Source: Periplaneta americana
Taxonomy: Eukaryota; Arthropoda; Insecta; Blattodea; Blattidae
Length of the DNA: 64,000 nucleotides
Reading direction: 5' to 3'
NCBI RefSeq assembly: GCF_040183065.1
Contig: NC_091119.1
Location: 109,538,263 to 109,602,262 of the forward strand
Of the stretch, positions 10,925 to 21,473 are shown piece after piece. The notes below the pieces were generated by a model that made no database searches, had not been told where the DNA came from, and worked only from the letters and a program-made list of their open reading frames with translations. The stretch's first letter is position 1. Each line of letters begins with the position of its first letter. The position numbers and the translations under genes are program-made.

Positions 10925-12187
10925 ATGAGTTCGGCGGGGGATGTGGGGTCCCCGCAGCAGTCTCCCACGCAAGAGACGACGCCCCCAAAGCCCGCGCGGC
11001 TGCAGTCGCCCCTCGACTATCGGAACGGGGACTTGGTGTCGCGGCTCCTGGCCGCCACGCCCCCCTACCTCTACAACATGCCGCTTGTGCCGCACAGCTT
11101 CTTCTTCAGCGAGATGTTGCGCAGCTTCGTGCAGGCCAAGGCAGAGGGCAACAGCGGCACTCAGCTGGGCGGCACGATGCGGGGGCCGGGAACGGCGGCG
11201 GCTGCGGTGGCGGCACAACAGCGTCGCAGCCGCAAGCGGTCGTGGAGGGAAGCTAGCTCGGAGCGCGCCAAGCCTCCCTCGGCGCTAGGCCCCGCACTCG
11301 ACAAACCCTTGGAGCTCACCACTACCTCGAGGGCGCCGCCCCAGCCGCCCCCACCGCCCCCGCCTCCGCCACCTCTTCCCCAGGAGGAGAAGCCTCCCGT
11401 TCCTTCTTCGTCCCCACCCACGCTGCCCCCGCCGCCACCCCCGTTGCTCCTTCCTCCATGCGGTCTCCTTCCGCTACCGTCTGCAGACACTTCTCTTCCT
11501 CCCGACATGCTTCTGCCTCCACCGCCCCCTCTGTGGTACCCTCCTTTATATCCGCTTCCGCCACAGCCCCCTTACGGCATCGACCCCCTGCATTTCTTCA
11601 TCGACTTGCGGGTGTCTGGGCACATCTGGGACCGCAAATTAGGGAAGGACACTCCTCCGTCGGGGACGGGCGACCCGTCGGGACCCCAAGGCGACGAGAA
11701 GCCCCCGCAAAGGTCTCCCGGGCCGTCATCATCGTCGCTGGTGAAGCAGAGCAAACACTGCTCCGCCTTCAGCGTGCCGCAGCCGCGCGGACGCCACTCT
11801 CCGGGCGCCGAGTGCGCGCTGCGGCGCGACGCCGCGGCCTGCACAACCAACTACGTGCTGCAGAACCTGACGCGCATCTACCAGGACGTGCGCCGCAGCC
11901 AGCAGCAGCAACAGCAGCAGCAGTCACCCCCACAGCAAAGCGACGACGGCGACGACGACAAGGCCTCCAGCTCCGAGGGCCAGGACGGCGAGGACAAGCC
12001 GCGCTGCAAGGATCTGCGGGCTCTCATCGGCCTCGAGCTCGTCGTCGACTACGTCAAGCACGAGAAGGCGCCGCGGCGCAGCGAGAGCCCCGGGGAGGCT
12101 TCCGGCAGCGAGGGCCCCGTGGACGTGGTGGGAGCCCCCACCACCACTCCGCCCGCCATCGAGCACGACGTCATGCGCCAGCTGTAG
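10925..12187 (+). CDS. Proline-rich low-complexity protein, probable host gene exon, unnamed
   Basis: The first in-frame ATG (10925) lies one base after a splice-acceptor-like CTTGTGTTTCGTTACAG. The frame runs 420 codons to TAG. The region is strongly GC- and CpG-rich, unlike its AT-rich surroundings. Rough layout by residue: 1-75, an ordered-looking block (SPLDYRNGDLVSRLL, then an aromatic PHSFFFSEMLRSFVQAK); 135-220, long proline runs; about 228-245, a block with HFFIDLRVSGHIWDRK; 280-300, KHCSAFSVP; a Gln run near 330 (CAG-rich at 11903-11924); an acidic stretch; and a C-terminal helix-like RALIGLELVVDYVKH. No signal peptide, membrane segment or zinc finger is visible, so a nuclear regulatory role is a guess. 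The frame opens upstream to at least 10892 with no ATG. Upstream exons may exist. Confidence 0.7.
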   Translation: MSSAGDVGSPQQSPTQETTPPKPARLQSPLDYRNGDLVSRLLAATPPYLYNMPLVPHSFFFSEMLRSFVQAKAEGNSGTQLGGTMRGPGTAAAAVAAQQRRSRKRSWREASSERAKPPSALGPALDKPLELTTTSRAPPQPPPPPPPPPPLPQEEKPPVPSSSPPTLPPPPPPLLLPPCGLLPLPSADTSLPPDMLLPPPPPLWYPPLYPLPPQPPYGIDPLHFFIDLRVSGHIWDRKLGKDTPPSGTGDPSGPQGDEKPPQRSPGPSSSSLVKQSKHCSAFSVPQPRGRHSPGAECALRRDAAACTTNYVLQNLTRIYQDVRRSQQQQQQQQSPPQQSDDGDDDKASSSEGQDGEDKPRCKDLRALIGLELVVDYVKHEKAPRRSESPGEASGSEGPVDVVGAPTTTPPAIEHDVMRQL

Positions 12188-13855
12188 GGCAGTGGACACC
12201 TCGAAACTGGGATAATGTCTACCTCGGTTGCGCGACCCTGGTGAGCTTCACGGCAGCTTACTGTCGTGTTTGAAGCAAGGTGCTGCCGTGGCTTAGTCGG
12301 CGAGGGGAGCAATACTCGATATCCGCTCTCTCCTATGAGACTTGCGACGAAAAATGTAGACATAGTTGTGGGTTTAATCTCTCTGTGAAATATTTTCTCT
12401 TTCCCATACGGGATTTTGGTCGAGGTCTATTTTTGACCTTCTTCCATATGACACCACACAGCACTACAGAGTCTGTAACTTCGAGGCAGCGTATTGCTTG
12501 GTCTCCATCCAAGACAACAAATAGTATTGTACTCACAGTTGACAGACACTTGTAATAAGCCCTGGAGGAGAATGAAATCTGTTATCGTGACGTCCACAGC
12601 TTCTGGATTCTGTACTTAAGATACAATGTTGTTAATAGTGTATAGTCTGGAGCTTCAGCGGGTTCTATTCGAGCAAACTAAACAAATATTCAGTACAGTT
12701 CTACTTCTGATACTTGTCATACAGCTTGACATCAATTTCATTTTTTGTCACTTTTATTTTAAAGATGTCTCGATATAACTTAATCTTCTATTTACCAAAA
12801 AAAAAAAAAAAGAGCGTCTGTGGAACATGTTTCTCCAAATATTTCGATTTACTTTGACATTTTCAATGCACCATTGATCCATTATCACCTTACCATTTCA
12901 TCGTCTGTGGAACAGCCTTTGTAGTTTAAAAGAGTCGCTAAGCAAGGATTTACCAATATATTTTACGATAAATGTGATCGTGGGATAGGATCTTCTGTCT
13001 TCACCGTTTCCAGTTTGACAAGACACATCCACGCTTCAGAAAAACGGGTTAAGCCGGACATTTTGCCAGTGTAATGCAGTTCTGTACATAATAATGTGCT
13101 CAATGTGGAGTCTGTGACATGTGATATTTAGAGTCTGGATTATATTGATATTAAATCTTCGTGACTAACAAGAGTCCTACACTTGTGAAGCGAAAAATAT
13201 AGGAGAAATGAGGATCGGTAGGACTTCCAACATGAAATGAAGTTCAAGGTTAAGACATCTTCACTGACAGAAGAAGTGACGTAGCTGGAGTATACATAGG
13301 ACGTTGGCAAGAAAGGATTATGGACTTAGGTGCACTGCGTTCACTGAAACAGGAAAAGAAGAATGTAGAAACAGGTGCTGCAGGTAGTGGGAAATAGGCC
13401 TAGTTGTCAGCTATTTGTCACTGAGCGCTCTACGCCCTTGAAGTCTATAATCTCTTTTGTGAACACTCTATAACTTATAGTGCGAACTGTCGAAATTGTA
13501 TTCCGTCTGCATTCACTGAGACCTACAATGTCGGTATTTAAGGTAATCTTTTTCACTTGAATTGTATTTGCCCTTGAACTTGACATGAGTTTGGTGGTGA
13601 TCTTGGTTTCAGCTGCTTCGTTTGCGACTTTGCAAAGTTCAGGTTGTGTCGAAGAGATCTGACTAAAAAATTCAACGATGTTAATCCATTTCATCTTTTT
13701 TCGTGCACAGTACTCGTGAAAAAACGTCAAAACTACTTCGTCTGTGATCTTCCCACAGCAGTAGTCTGCTGCTTCGAACCCCAGTATGTATTATTCATTA
13801 CAATATGACTGTTCCATATCAAAAGCGTAAATTGGTTGTTTCTTCAATCAGAAAG
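12188..13855. other. Downstream of the stop: possible 3' UTR, no further coding seen
   Basis: Composition returns to AT-rich within a few hundred bases. A poly-A run at about 12800 and scattered short open frames are present. I found no convincing AATAAA signal with supporting context, so the transcript end is undefined. Confidence 0.3.
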
Positions 13856-13858
13856 CTG

Positions 13859-13860
<2 letters not shown>

Positions 13861-13911
<51 letters not shown>
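13861..13911. repeat. (TA)n microsatellite
   Basis: About 25 TA units. Confidence 0.95.
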
Positions 13912-13914
<3 letters not shown>

Positions 13915-14004
13915 ACTTATAGAAATTATGTTGCCTATTTTAATTATTATTATTCATTGTCAGTTACATCAGAAGGCATTCAATAGCAAAGTTCTACAAG
14001 TTCA

Positions 14005-14025
14005 TTATATATATATATATAGATT

Positions 14026-14064
<39 letters not shown>
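14005..14064. repeat. (TA)n microsatellite, interrupted
   Basis: Two TA runs separated by AGATTTACTA. Confidence 0.9.
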
Positions 14065-14068
<4 letters not shown>

Positions 14069-14518
14069 GTGTAAACAATATAAACTGCCAAAAAGTCCTT
14101 GTGATAAAGCATAAATTACTGAACAAAAAAGTGAAAAAGTGTAATAATTCCTTTTCTGGTGGTTTCCCTAGAAAAACATTTTATCTGTGAGTGTAATGTT
14201 TTTGGAAATGCTAGTAGACCGTCATTATTTACTTCGATCCGCCATGTACCAACATTGCAACTATGGTGATATCCTTGTTTACAAATCAGGATACTCTGTT
14301 GTCTCTCTATTGTGGTTGTGTTAGCTTTTGTTGGACGTAAGAGCATTGGCATTGACGTTCACATTTACTCGAATAGTAAATATTAGGCTACTATCGATCC
14401 TAAAAACTGATATTTTAGGAACTAAAAACAAATATGGAAGAAAAAGAAAATTTTACTACATATCATGTTTAGTAAACCAAGATTTACAATCTTTATAATT
14501 TTGGCAGTTTATATCGTG

Positions 14519-14520
<2 letters not shown>
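14065..14520. mobile_element. Possible TIR element embedded in TA repeats
   Basis: ATATAAACTGCCAAAA near 14078 is complementary to TTTTGGCAGTTTATAT near 14501. The segment sits between (TA)n tracts at 14005-14064 and 14521-14577, as expected if a TA-targeting element inserted in a TA microsatellite. No coding content. Confidence 0.45.

Positions 14521-14577
<57 letters not shown>
14521..14577. repeat. (TA)n microsatellite
   Basis: About 28 TA units. Confidence 0.95.
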
Positions 14578-14578
<1 letters not shown>

Positions 14579-14860
14579 AGGAGATACATTGTATGTATTG
14601 TAGGTGGAGAGTGAGAAAAATCTTGTTCCCACACAAGAGTACATTGTATTGCCTATTGTACTTAGGGTAGAAAATGATCAGTAAATTTAATCTGAAACCC
14701 TTTTACTCAGGGACAGGGCTATTTTTCCTAGATTTACTACCTTGTCATGCTAAAGAGTTTTATCGTCTTTAAAGTTACTTATATGAGAACCTGGATTCTA
14801 ATAGCATTCAAGCCAAAGAACACCCGACAGCGCTAAAGTTCTTCGTAGAGACTTCTTATA

Positions 14861-15562
14861 TAGGATGTTAAAAAAGTATCCAATATTTTAGGAGGTGCTA
14901 GTATGCATCAAAAAAATAAAACAATGTCTAATAAACATGAGTCCTACAACACATACTTTCTGAGATCTGAACACGTGTTCATAGGAGGTGCTCAATGTGA
15001 CGTCCATTCATGGCAATGCATTCCTCTGCCACTCGGCGAAAGGAATCACGCACTCTTTGAAATTTGTTTTAATACATTGATAAAAAAAGTCCTGATAACA
15101 ACCCCAAGTTAATCTCTGTGGTTGCACGTATGACTCCATTAATCTATCACCAAGAACGCCTGCTCATAAGTTGATTGAGAATCGTCGGTCCTTATGCCTT
15201 GTTTCTTCAACTGCATGGGAATTTTCATCAGCCCACACATGCTGATTATGAAAATTCTCAACACCATCTCTGCTGAACCCCGCTCATATCAGCAACCAGA
15301 CTTTTGTTTTCAGTATTCCTTGCGACGTATTATTATTCCATGCCAGGAGTGTCAACTACGGTATGATTATCTGGTAGTCTGCTGTATTGTAGGGCAGAGA
15401 AATGCATTGCCATGAATGGACGTCACATTGAGCACCTCCTATGAACAAGTGTTCAGATCTCGGAAAGTATGTGTTGTAGGACCCATGTTTATTAGACATT
15501 ATTTTCTTGTTTTGATGCATACCATCACCTCCTAAAATATTGGATACTTCTTTAACAACCTG
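14861..15562. mobile_element. Mariner-type element with long inverted repeats, deleted copy (702 bp)
   Basis: Left end TAGGATGTTAAAAAAGTATC, right end the inverted counterpart ending CAACCTG at 15562, each next to TA. The arms pair over roughly 150 bp (for example GATCTGAACAC at 14966 against GTGTTCAGATC near 15450). The same element at 24133-25025 keeps a transposase fragment that is deleted here. Confidence 0.75.
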
Positions 15563-15584
15563 TATATTTATATAACTACACCCA

Positions 15585-16065
15585 TTTAGGAGAGCGCGCG
15601 AGCAAATCACGGCTAAGGCGTGCGCTACAAAGCGGAAGGTCGCGGATTCGATTCCCGATCGAGTTATCGATTTTATCTCTAATTTTTCCAGTCGCACTAT
15701 GGCCCTGGGATTTACTCAGCATCTAACAGAAATGAATACCAGGGATATTTCCTTGGGTGTAAAGACAGCGGGGACGTAGAACATCCCTACTGCCACTATT
15801 GCCGATCGTAGTCTATGTACAGGTGGAAGCCTTAGGGCCGTATTCATAGACATTCTTAGCGCGGGCTTGCGGTGGATGATCAGCGCATTCATAAACCCGT
15901 GTTAGCGATATGATATGATATGAATCCTGTACAAGTAATCACTCGATAGCCGGGGCTAGTTTAGCATGCTCGTAGCGCGGGCTAGCGAAATGTCTATGAA
16001 TAGCACCCTTAGCCTCTCGCTACTCTGTAGGCCTCCATGATCTTACCTCAGACCATTTTGATGTG
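15585..16065 (+). repeat. tRNA-derived SINE, family C, split by a MITE
   Basis: Head with GCTAAGGCGTGCGCTACAAAG and a B box GGATTCGATTCCCG (about 15640-15655), then a body through GTCTATGTACAGGTGGAAGC. A 174-bp MITE with a TTA duplication interrupts at 15832-16011, after which GCCTCTCGCTACTCTGTAGG resumes. Confidence 0.5.
15835..16008. mobile_element. Harbinger/PIF-like MITE (174 bp)
   Basis: The ends GGGCCGTATTCATAGACATT and its near complement ending ATTCATAG-derived GAATAGCACCC form inverted repeats of about 30 bp containing GCGCGGGCT. Flanking TTA on both sides (15832-15834, 16009-16011) is the 3-bp duplication typical of PIF/Harbinger. No coding potential. Confidence 0.75.
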
Positions 16066-16301
16066 ACTGGTTTGGAAGGTTATTTGCATCTTAAATTAAT
16101 TGTCATTGTTCTGGGGAAGCTTGTATATTTTAATTTAAAATTACTTAAACATAATGGGCTTGACATGGAAAACACGGCAAAATTTAGTTAAATACAATTT
16201 CCTTGCGTCTGTGATAAGAATATACATAACGTATTATGAAGTCTTTAAATGTAATACAGATGTCTGAAAAAGAAATGGAAATAGACTCAGTATACTGTAT
16301 A

Positions 16302-17530
16302 CAGGGTGATTCATAAGCAGACAAACTATGAATATTGGGTGGGCGTAATGTAGAGGTAAAGACAAAAACAAAACGCCCTATAATATTCTTTCTGAAAGTG
16401 CTTTACTAATTATGCCGGAGTCATGAAGAACCATATGGTTGGCGAGCCAGATCAACGGGCATGAACCCCCAAATTTCTACCAGTTAAGTAGTTTAAAATC
16501 GTTAGTATACATTAATGTCATTCCGGACAGAGCAGAACTTGGTTATGAAAGTGTTCGAAAAGAGGTTGAGCGAACTCATTGACGTTACAAGGTGTCTTAA
16601 GGTGACGAGTACGACTCTGTCTACGAGTTCAGGAAAATCACATTGAACACCCGTTATGAACGTCGTGCGTTTTTAAAAGCTTTGGGAGAAATTACTTTCA
16701 GTTTGTATTGAGTTTGTTATTGCTTCTTTGCTGCATAAGTCTGAAAAGAAGTATTTTCAGGGAAAAGTACAGTATGATCCGTTTGGGTATGGATGATATT
16801 AATTTATTATTATAAAGCTATTGATAGTAGGAAAAATTTCTTGCTGGTTATATTATGATTAAAAGATGGGAGTTTCCATATATGACAATCAATAATGATA
16901 CTCTGAAAAGATAAATTAAAATCATAGATGATTAAAATGGTACTACAAATCAACAGCGGGCACAATGAACACATTGGTATGCTAAATTTTAGAGTGTTAA
17001 AAGAGTTCAAAAGGAATTTCTACGTGAGTATGGTGTACGTAATGTATCCAAATACGATTCCATAATGTTGAGATATCGAACATTTGTAGAAACAGATTCT
17101 GTGTTAAAAAAACATGCAGGAAGTCGCAGGCGAAACCCAGATTTAATCTCTCCTGATTTCTTCGCGTGGGGTTTTGTTAAAGACATTGTATATTCACAGA
17201 AACCCAGGAACATTGATGATCTGAGAGTAAAAATTACTCAAGCTTTTCAACAAATCACCTCTCTTATGTTACAACGGACATGGGCTGAATTGCATCACCG
17301 TTATGAGTTGTGCAGAGTGCGCAATGGGGATCATGTTGAGCTCCCAGGAATCTCCCATCTTTCAGTGTTGTATGCAGAAAGTTTCAACAAATAAAGTTCA
17401 GTAGTAAATGTTTTACGGTGTTTTTATTTTAGCCATGCCCAAACGGATCACCATGTATTATAGGATGTTTTAGTCTTGTATTTACTTCTACATTACACCC
17501 TGTTAATATTTACACATAAGAATCACTCTG
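16302..17530 (+). mobile_element. Mariner-type element, internally deleted (1.23 kb)
   Basis: Left TIR CAGGGTGATTCATAAGCAGA starts at 16302 after TA. The right end, read on the other strand from 17530, is CAGAGTGATTCTTATGTGTA, followed by TA. The length is close to a full mariner, but the transposase retains only its two ends. Confidence 0.7.
16993..17394 (+). pseudogene. Mariner transposase, N and C termini fused in frame
   Basis: The frame is open from 16993 to a TAA. First come an N-terminal helix-turn-helix-like block (RVQKEFLREYGVRNVSKYDS) and RTFVETDSVLKKHAGSRRR. Directly after this follows the C-terminal block PDLISPDFFAWGFVKDIVY (including the region of the third catalytic Asp) and RTWAELHHRYELCR. 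The central catalytic segment of about 200 residues is missing, yet the frame stays open. A protein of up to about 133 residues that binds DNA but cannot cut is conceivable. Expression is not evident. Confidence 0.65.
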
Positions 17531-17534
17531 TATA

Positions 17535-18525
17535 AGACCAATTAAAATGTTTTGTAAAAGTTACTGTGGATAAGTGCAATAGATTGGTGGTAACTCAATG
17601 CTCTTGGGATAGTTTTTCATTTCAATTTTTTTTATTGGAGCTGTATGTGAAGGATGCGGAATAATTTTAATGACTGTGGAAAAGAATAATGAAAATTGTA
17701 GATATTTATTAACATTTCCGTAATAAAGAAAATGTTTTTGTTTGAGACTAAGATGAAATGTGTTCTACGACAACAGAACAAATAGCAGTAATAGTTTGAA
17801 GTGAGGGGAGGCGCAAGCAGACTGCTGCTTTGATCTCGAGACGAAGCAACTGTGTGGGAAATACGATTACTTAAAACGCAACAGTTCTTTCTTGATGATG
17901 TTTTTCATTTCTGTTAGCTCGTAAGTTTAAATTGAACTTCTAGTTAACACGGGGCAATAGGCTCCTTCTCTGTCGGACTTGCTTAACAACGCTTCGAAAA
18001 TTGAATCATGTGATACTTCGTGGCTGGAGTCTCTAGTTCAAGTCCGAAGTTATAATATTTCGTGATAGTTCAGGGAAGTGACGTATTAACGTAAATCATT
18101 GTCAAGAAGGGAATTGGTTCATACCAAGGAAAAGTGATCTGTAATTGCTATCTGTAACTTCCAAAGTTGTATCTAGTCACACAAACACAAATCTTATTTA
18201 CTTATTTATTTTATTTATGCATTATTTGTATTATACGGTAATACTTAAATGTGAGTATATGTAATTACAATTTATTTATTCGTTCATTCAATTATTCACT
18301 TACTAACGTATCTGTTTACTTCATGATGTTCCCTTTACAAAACCCTGAAGCAAGTTTATCGAAAAAAGAATCGTATTACTGTTACATGTGTTATTCATAA
18401 TATACGCAAACTTTGCATGAGTCGAAGATATAATAACCTGCGTAAGTTGTAAAGGTATAAATACCTCTACTTCAAATTAATTGTTGGACAACTCTTTTCT
18501 AATGACACGATTACTATTACATTCA
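17535..18525. other. No recognisable feature
   Basis: AT-rich DNA, with TTTATT-rich patches near 18190-18300. Confidence 0.35.
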
Positions 18526-18529
18526 CTAA

Positions 18530-18750
18530 ATTAATTCTTTTTTCCAACAACAAAAAGCGTCGTATGCTGTTAATATTTAATATTTGAGGAGAAAAATGCG
18601 CTCCGGCGCCGGGGATCGAACGCGGGTCCTTGGTTCTACGTACCAAGCGCTCTGACCACTGAGCTACGCCGAATTTAATCCACAGCACCGGATCGAACCT
18701 TTCTCCTTCAATCTTTCCCTTTGTGGTCTGACTCCAAGTTAGGCATATAT
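18530..18750 (-). repeat. tRNA-derived SINE, family D, minus copy
   Basis: On the minus strand a tRNA-like module (18593-18671) reads GGCGTAGCTCAGTGGTCAGA, with a D-arm GCTC/GAGC, an acceptor-like TTCGGCG/CGCCGGA and a B box GTTCGATCCCCGG. It is preceded by a second B-box-like GGTTCGATCCGG. The tail is CTCCTCAAATATTAA. A plus-strand copy lies at 18966-19190, so the two form an inverted pair. Confidence 0.65.
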
Positions 18751-18759
18751 GTTGATATT

Positions 18760-18865
18760 ATATTTTTCTCCTCAAATATTAATTGTCAACATTAAAGATG
18801 TTATTCTGTAGGACAAATTAATAAAAACTTAATATTCTCATAGCAGCAGTGCATATTTCTATACA
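18760..18865 (+). repeat. Family D SINE tail fragment
   Basis: TTTTTCTCCTCAAATATTAA and TCTGTAGGACAAATTAATAA repeat the 3' part of the copy at 19115-19190. Confidence 0.6.
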
Positions 18866-18965
18866 GATTACTGTGCACTTAACTGCGGAATCCCGGCAAA
18901 ACAAGTCACTCAGCTGAGTGCGCCCCTTGTATAATGGCAGTTGACTTGAACATAATGTCAACTAT

Positions 18966-19190
18966 ATGCCTACTTGGAGTCAGGCGACAAAGGGAAACAT
19001 TGAAGGAGGAAGGTTCGATCCGGTGCTGTGGATTGAATTCGGCGTAGCTCAGTGGTCAGAGAGCCTGGTACATAAAACCAAGGACCCGGGTTCGATCCCT
19101 GGCGCCGAAGTGAATTTTTCTCCTCAAATATTAATTGTCAATATTACAGATGTTTTCTGTAGGACAAATTAATAAAATCTTAATATTCTT
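18966..19190 (+). repeat. tRNA-derived SINE, family D, plus copy
   Basis: Contains AAGGTTCGATCCGG, then a tRNA-like GGCGTAGCTCAGTGGTCAGA with B box GGGTTCGATCCCTGG, then the shared tail TTTTCTCCTCAAATATTAAT. The anticodon-arm region is degenerate, so this is not taken as a functional tRNA. Confidence 0.65.
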
Positions 19191-19194
19191 AATA

Positions 19195-19650
19195 AGTCTT
19201 ATACTAATGAATTATAATAGTCCGCTTAATTTCAGAGTAGAGTATAAGGCTATGTGATTTCAGTTTTAGGGCACTTTAATTTAAGAAAAGAGTAGTTTGC
19301 TATTTTCGCTCCACAGCTTTTCTTTTCTAAGTTTAGGAGTTCAGTTTCAAGTGTCAGGCACTTGCTTTTCTTACTTCGTCGTTTGCTATGTTATGCATTA
19401 GCTCACTGTATACTTAGCTGCTGACATTCAAAACAAGATGTGAAAGTAGGATTTACAGTGCAACGGAAGATATGTAATAGAACCCCGCTTTGGCAGCATT
19501 CTGTCGCAGCAGGGACATATATCTGAATTTCTTTCCCGTATTTCATTGCGTAATGCAATGCTGGAATTAGGCCAGACTACACCGGAATAATATGCAGCCA
19601 ATATCATTATTTGCTTCTGAATTTCATGCCGATAATTTTAATCCTGGAAC
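19195..19650. other. No recognisable feature
   Basis: Mixed-composition DNA without coding or repeat structure. Confidence 0.35.
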
Positions 19651-19652
19651 AT

Positions 19653-19664
19653 ACATACATAGGC

Positions 19665-19695
<31 letters not shown>

Positions 19696-19848
19696 CATAC
19701 ATACATACATACATACATACATACATACATACACACACATCCATCCATACATACATACATACATACAGTACATACATACATACATACATACATACATACA
19801 TACATACATACATACATACATACATACATACATACATACATGCATACA

Positions 19849-19882
<34 letters not shown>

Positions 19883-19888
19883 CATACA
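19653..19888. repeat. (CATA)n microsatellite
   Basis: About 235 bp of CATA units with few substitutions. Open frames across it on both strands are artefacts of the repeat. Confidence 0.95.
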
Positions 19889-19889
19889 T

Positions 19890-20613
19890 AATTGAAGACC
19901 TCGATGCAAAACCCGGCCAAGTCCAGAAATGAATATTTTACAGGAGATAAAATTAGCGTCCTACAAAAATTAAATGTGCATTAATTTGAAACTGATTTTT
20001 ACACGATCATTTAGGAAATTAGTGGATATTTTATAAGGTTATCAATATTCTTATTTATTCCCTTCCGTACATAGCATTTTTTTTAATGGTGAACTTGAAT
20101 GTTTTTGTCCCGAAAATACAATTTATTCCTATGTCATGCTTAAACTTCATTTATTTCTTATTTGAAAACAAATCTACGAAATTTACTTCAGTCTCAGGTG
20201 AGTTCCCGTTGAGTGATTAGTCAGTGCATTTATTACATAAATATTTCCAAACATTAATATTCTGTAATGTGTTATATTTCCTACATGTATATGATCTTAG
20301 GGACTAAGGTTATAATGAAAATTGATATTGAAATATATAGGCCTATTGTAGGAAAACAATATTGACTTATCTTTCGTATACCGGGAAGATCTGGGAACAA
20401 GAATCAGCCGGACATATCTATTACTTGACGCGAATCAGTGAAGTTAAGTCCTTTTGGACTGAAGAGACATTATTATAAATCAGACTTGACAGATTCTTGT
20501 TCCAAAGTGTGCAGCATATATTTATCTATGCAATGCATACTACGAGTAAATGTGGATTTTGAAAAAAAAAAAAAAAAATGGACTTGACAGGTTTTGCATC
20601 GAGGTCTTCAATT
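19890..20613. mobile_element. TIR element of unknown superfamily (about 724 bp)
   Basis: A roughly 36-bp inverted repeat bounds the segment: AATTGAAGACCTCGATGCAA at 19890 and its complement ending at 20613, diverging only in the inner CCGGCC/CTGTC part. The palindromic AATT at both ends makes the target duplication ambiguous. No transposase-like frame is present. Confidence 0.65.
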
Positions 20614-20890
20614 GAGTAAAAGTAAAGTTGTAGCGGAATTGCATTAAAATCACACACAGCTCATCTATCAATTACAATGGTTATTTATTATCGTGTTTAG
20701 AAAATCTGACTGTTAACACATTAAGTTTCATTCGTATTTTATTGTAACCATTCTAGGACTGCTCATTTCAATGAATAAATCAGCAGAAAGAAATAGAACC
20801 AACAGCTGCGACTTAAATAGCAATGAAATCACGGTAATAATTCACATATTGTTTCAACTTCTCTCAACAAAGGAATCAACTTGTTTTCAC
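20614..20890. other. No recognisable feature
   Basis: AT-rich, no structure noted. Confidence 0.35.
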
Positions 20891-20893
20891 GTA

Positions 20894-21113
20894 CAGAGTG
20901 TGCCAAAAGTCACTACTCATTCTTTCTTCAGTGTCCTTCAGATTGTTTTTCTTCTGCGTTATTACATCACTGAAGACTCTCTGGAAACTTAGACATAGGC
21001 TTACCTTTTCGCACATAATCTGATATGAGTCAATTTCTTAAAAATCATCTTCAGTGGCTCCTTTCCAAGTCCTCAGCTGATTTTGAATTGGTAGCGACTT
21101 TTGGTCCACCTTG
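20894..21113. mobile_element. Short mariner-type element (220 bp)
   Basis: Left end CAGAGTGTGCCAAAAGTCAC and right end, read on the other strand, CAAGGTGGACCAAAAGTCGC, both next to TA. The interior shares blocks such as ACATCACTGAA with 23235-23408, a second degraded copy. Confidence 0.6.
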
Positions 21114-21115
21114 TA

Positions 21116-21472
21116 TAATTATATTTCTTCCATGGCGTAACTTAATTATGTTTTTTTAAATATACCGCAATTTCTAAATTTCCATTTGGGGAACTGATGA
21201 AAAGAATAAAGTCAGCAAATACTCGTATACATATCGATTACTTTCCTACTTAAAAATTGGTACTTTTCTTCGATTTAGGAATCATTTCAAAACATGTTAA
21301 GACTACCTAATTTATCAGAAGTGATACTTATTTGTGAACGAAACATGATAATATGGGAGGAGTCAGATATGCGTAAGGTGTTTTATGTATAAAGGATATT
21401 AATAAAAAATGAAAATATTTCTTTGAATATAGAAGATAATAAAATAAACAAAAAATCCCGTATTCATTTTAG
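21116..21472. other. No recognisable feature
   Basis: AT-rich, no structure noted. Confidence 0.3.
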
Positions 21473-21473
21473 C

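Noticed and set aside
10877..12363. Several long open frames on the minus strand and in other plus frames opposite the 10925 gene
   Set aside because: They follow from GC-rich, stop-poor sequence and are made of Gly, Arg and Ala runs without motifs. Only the chosen frame shows ordered blocks, and it follows the acceptor.
18593..18671. A functional tRNA gene on the minus strand
   Set aside because: The D-arm and acceptor stem pair, but the anticodon arm is irregular and the module sits inside a repeated SINE unit.
19592..19920. Long frames made of YIHT, MYVC and similar repeats
   Set aside because: Translations of the (CATA)n microsatellite.
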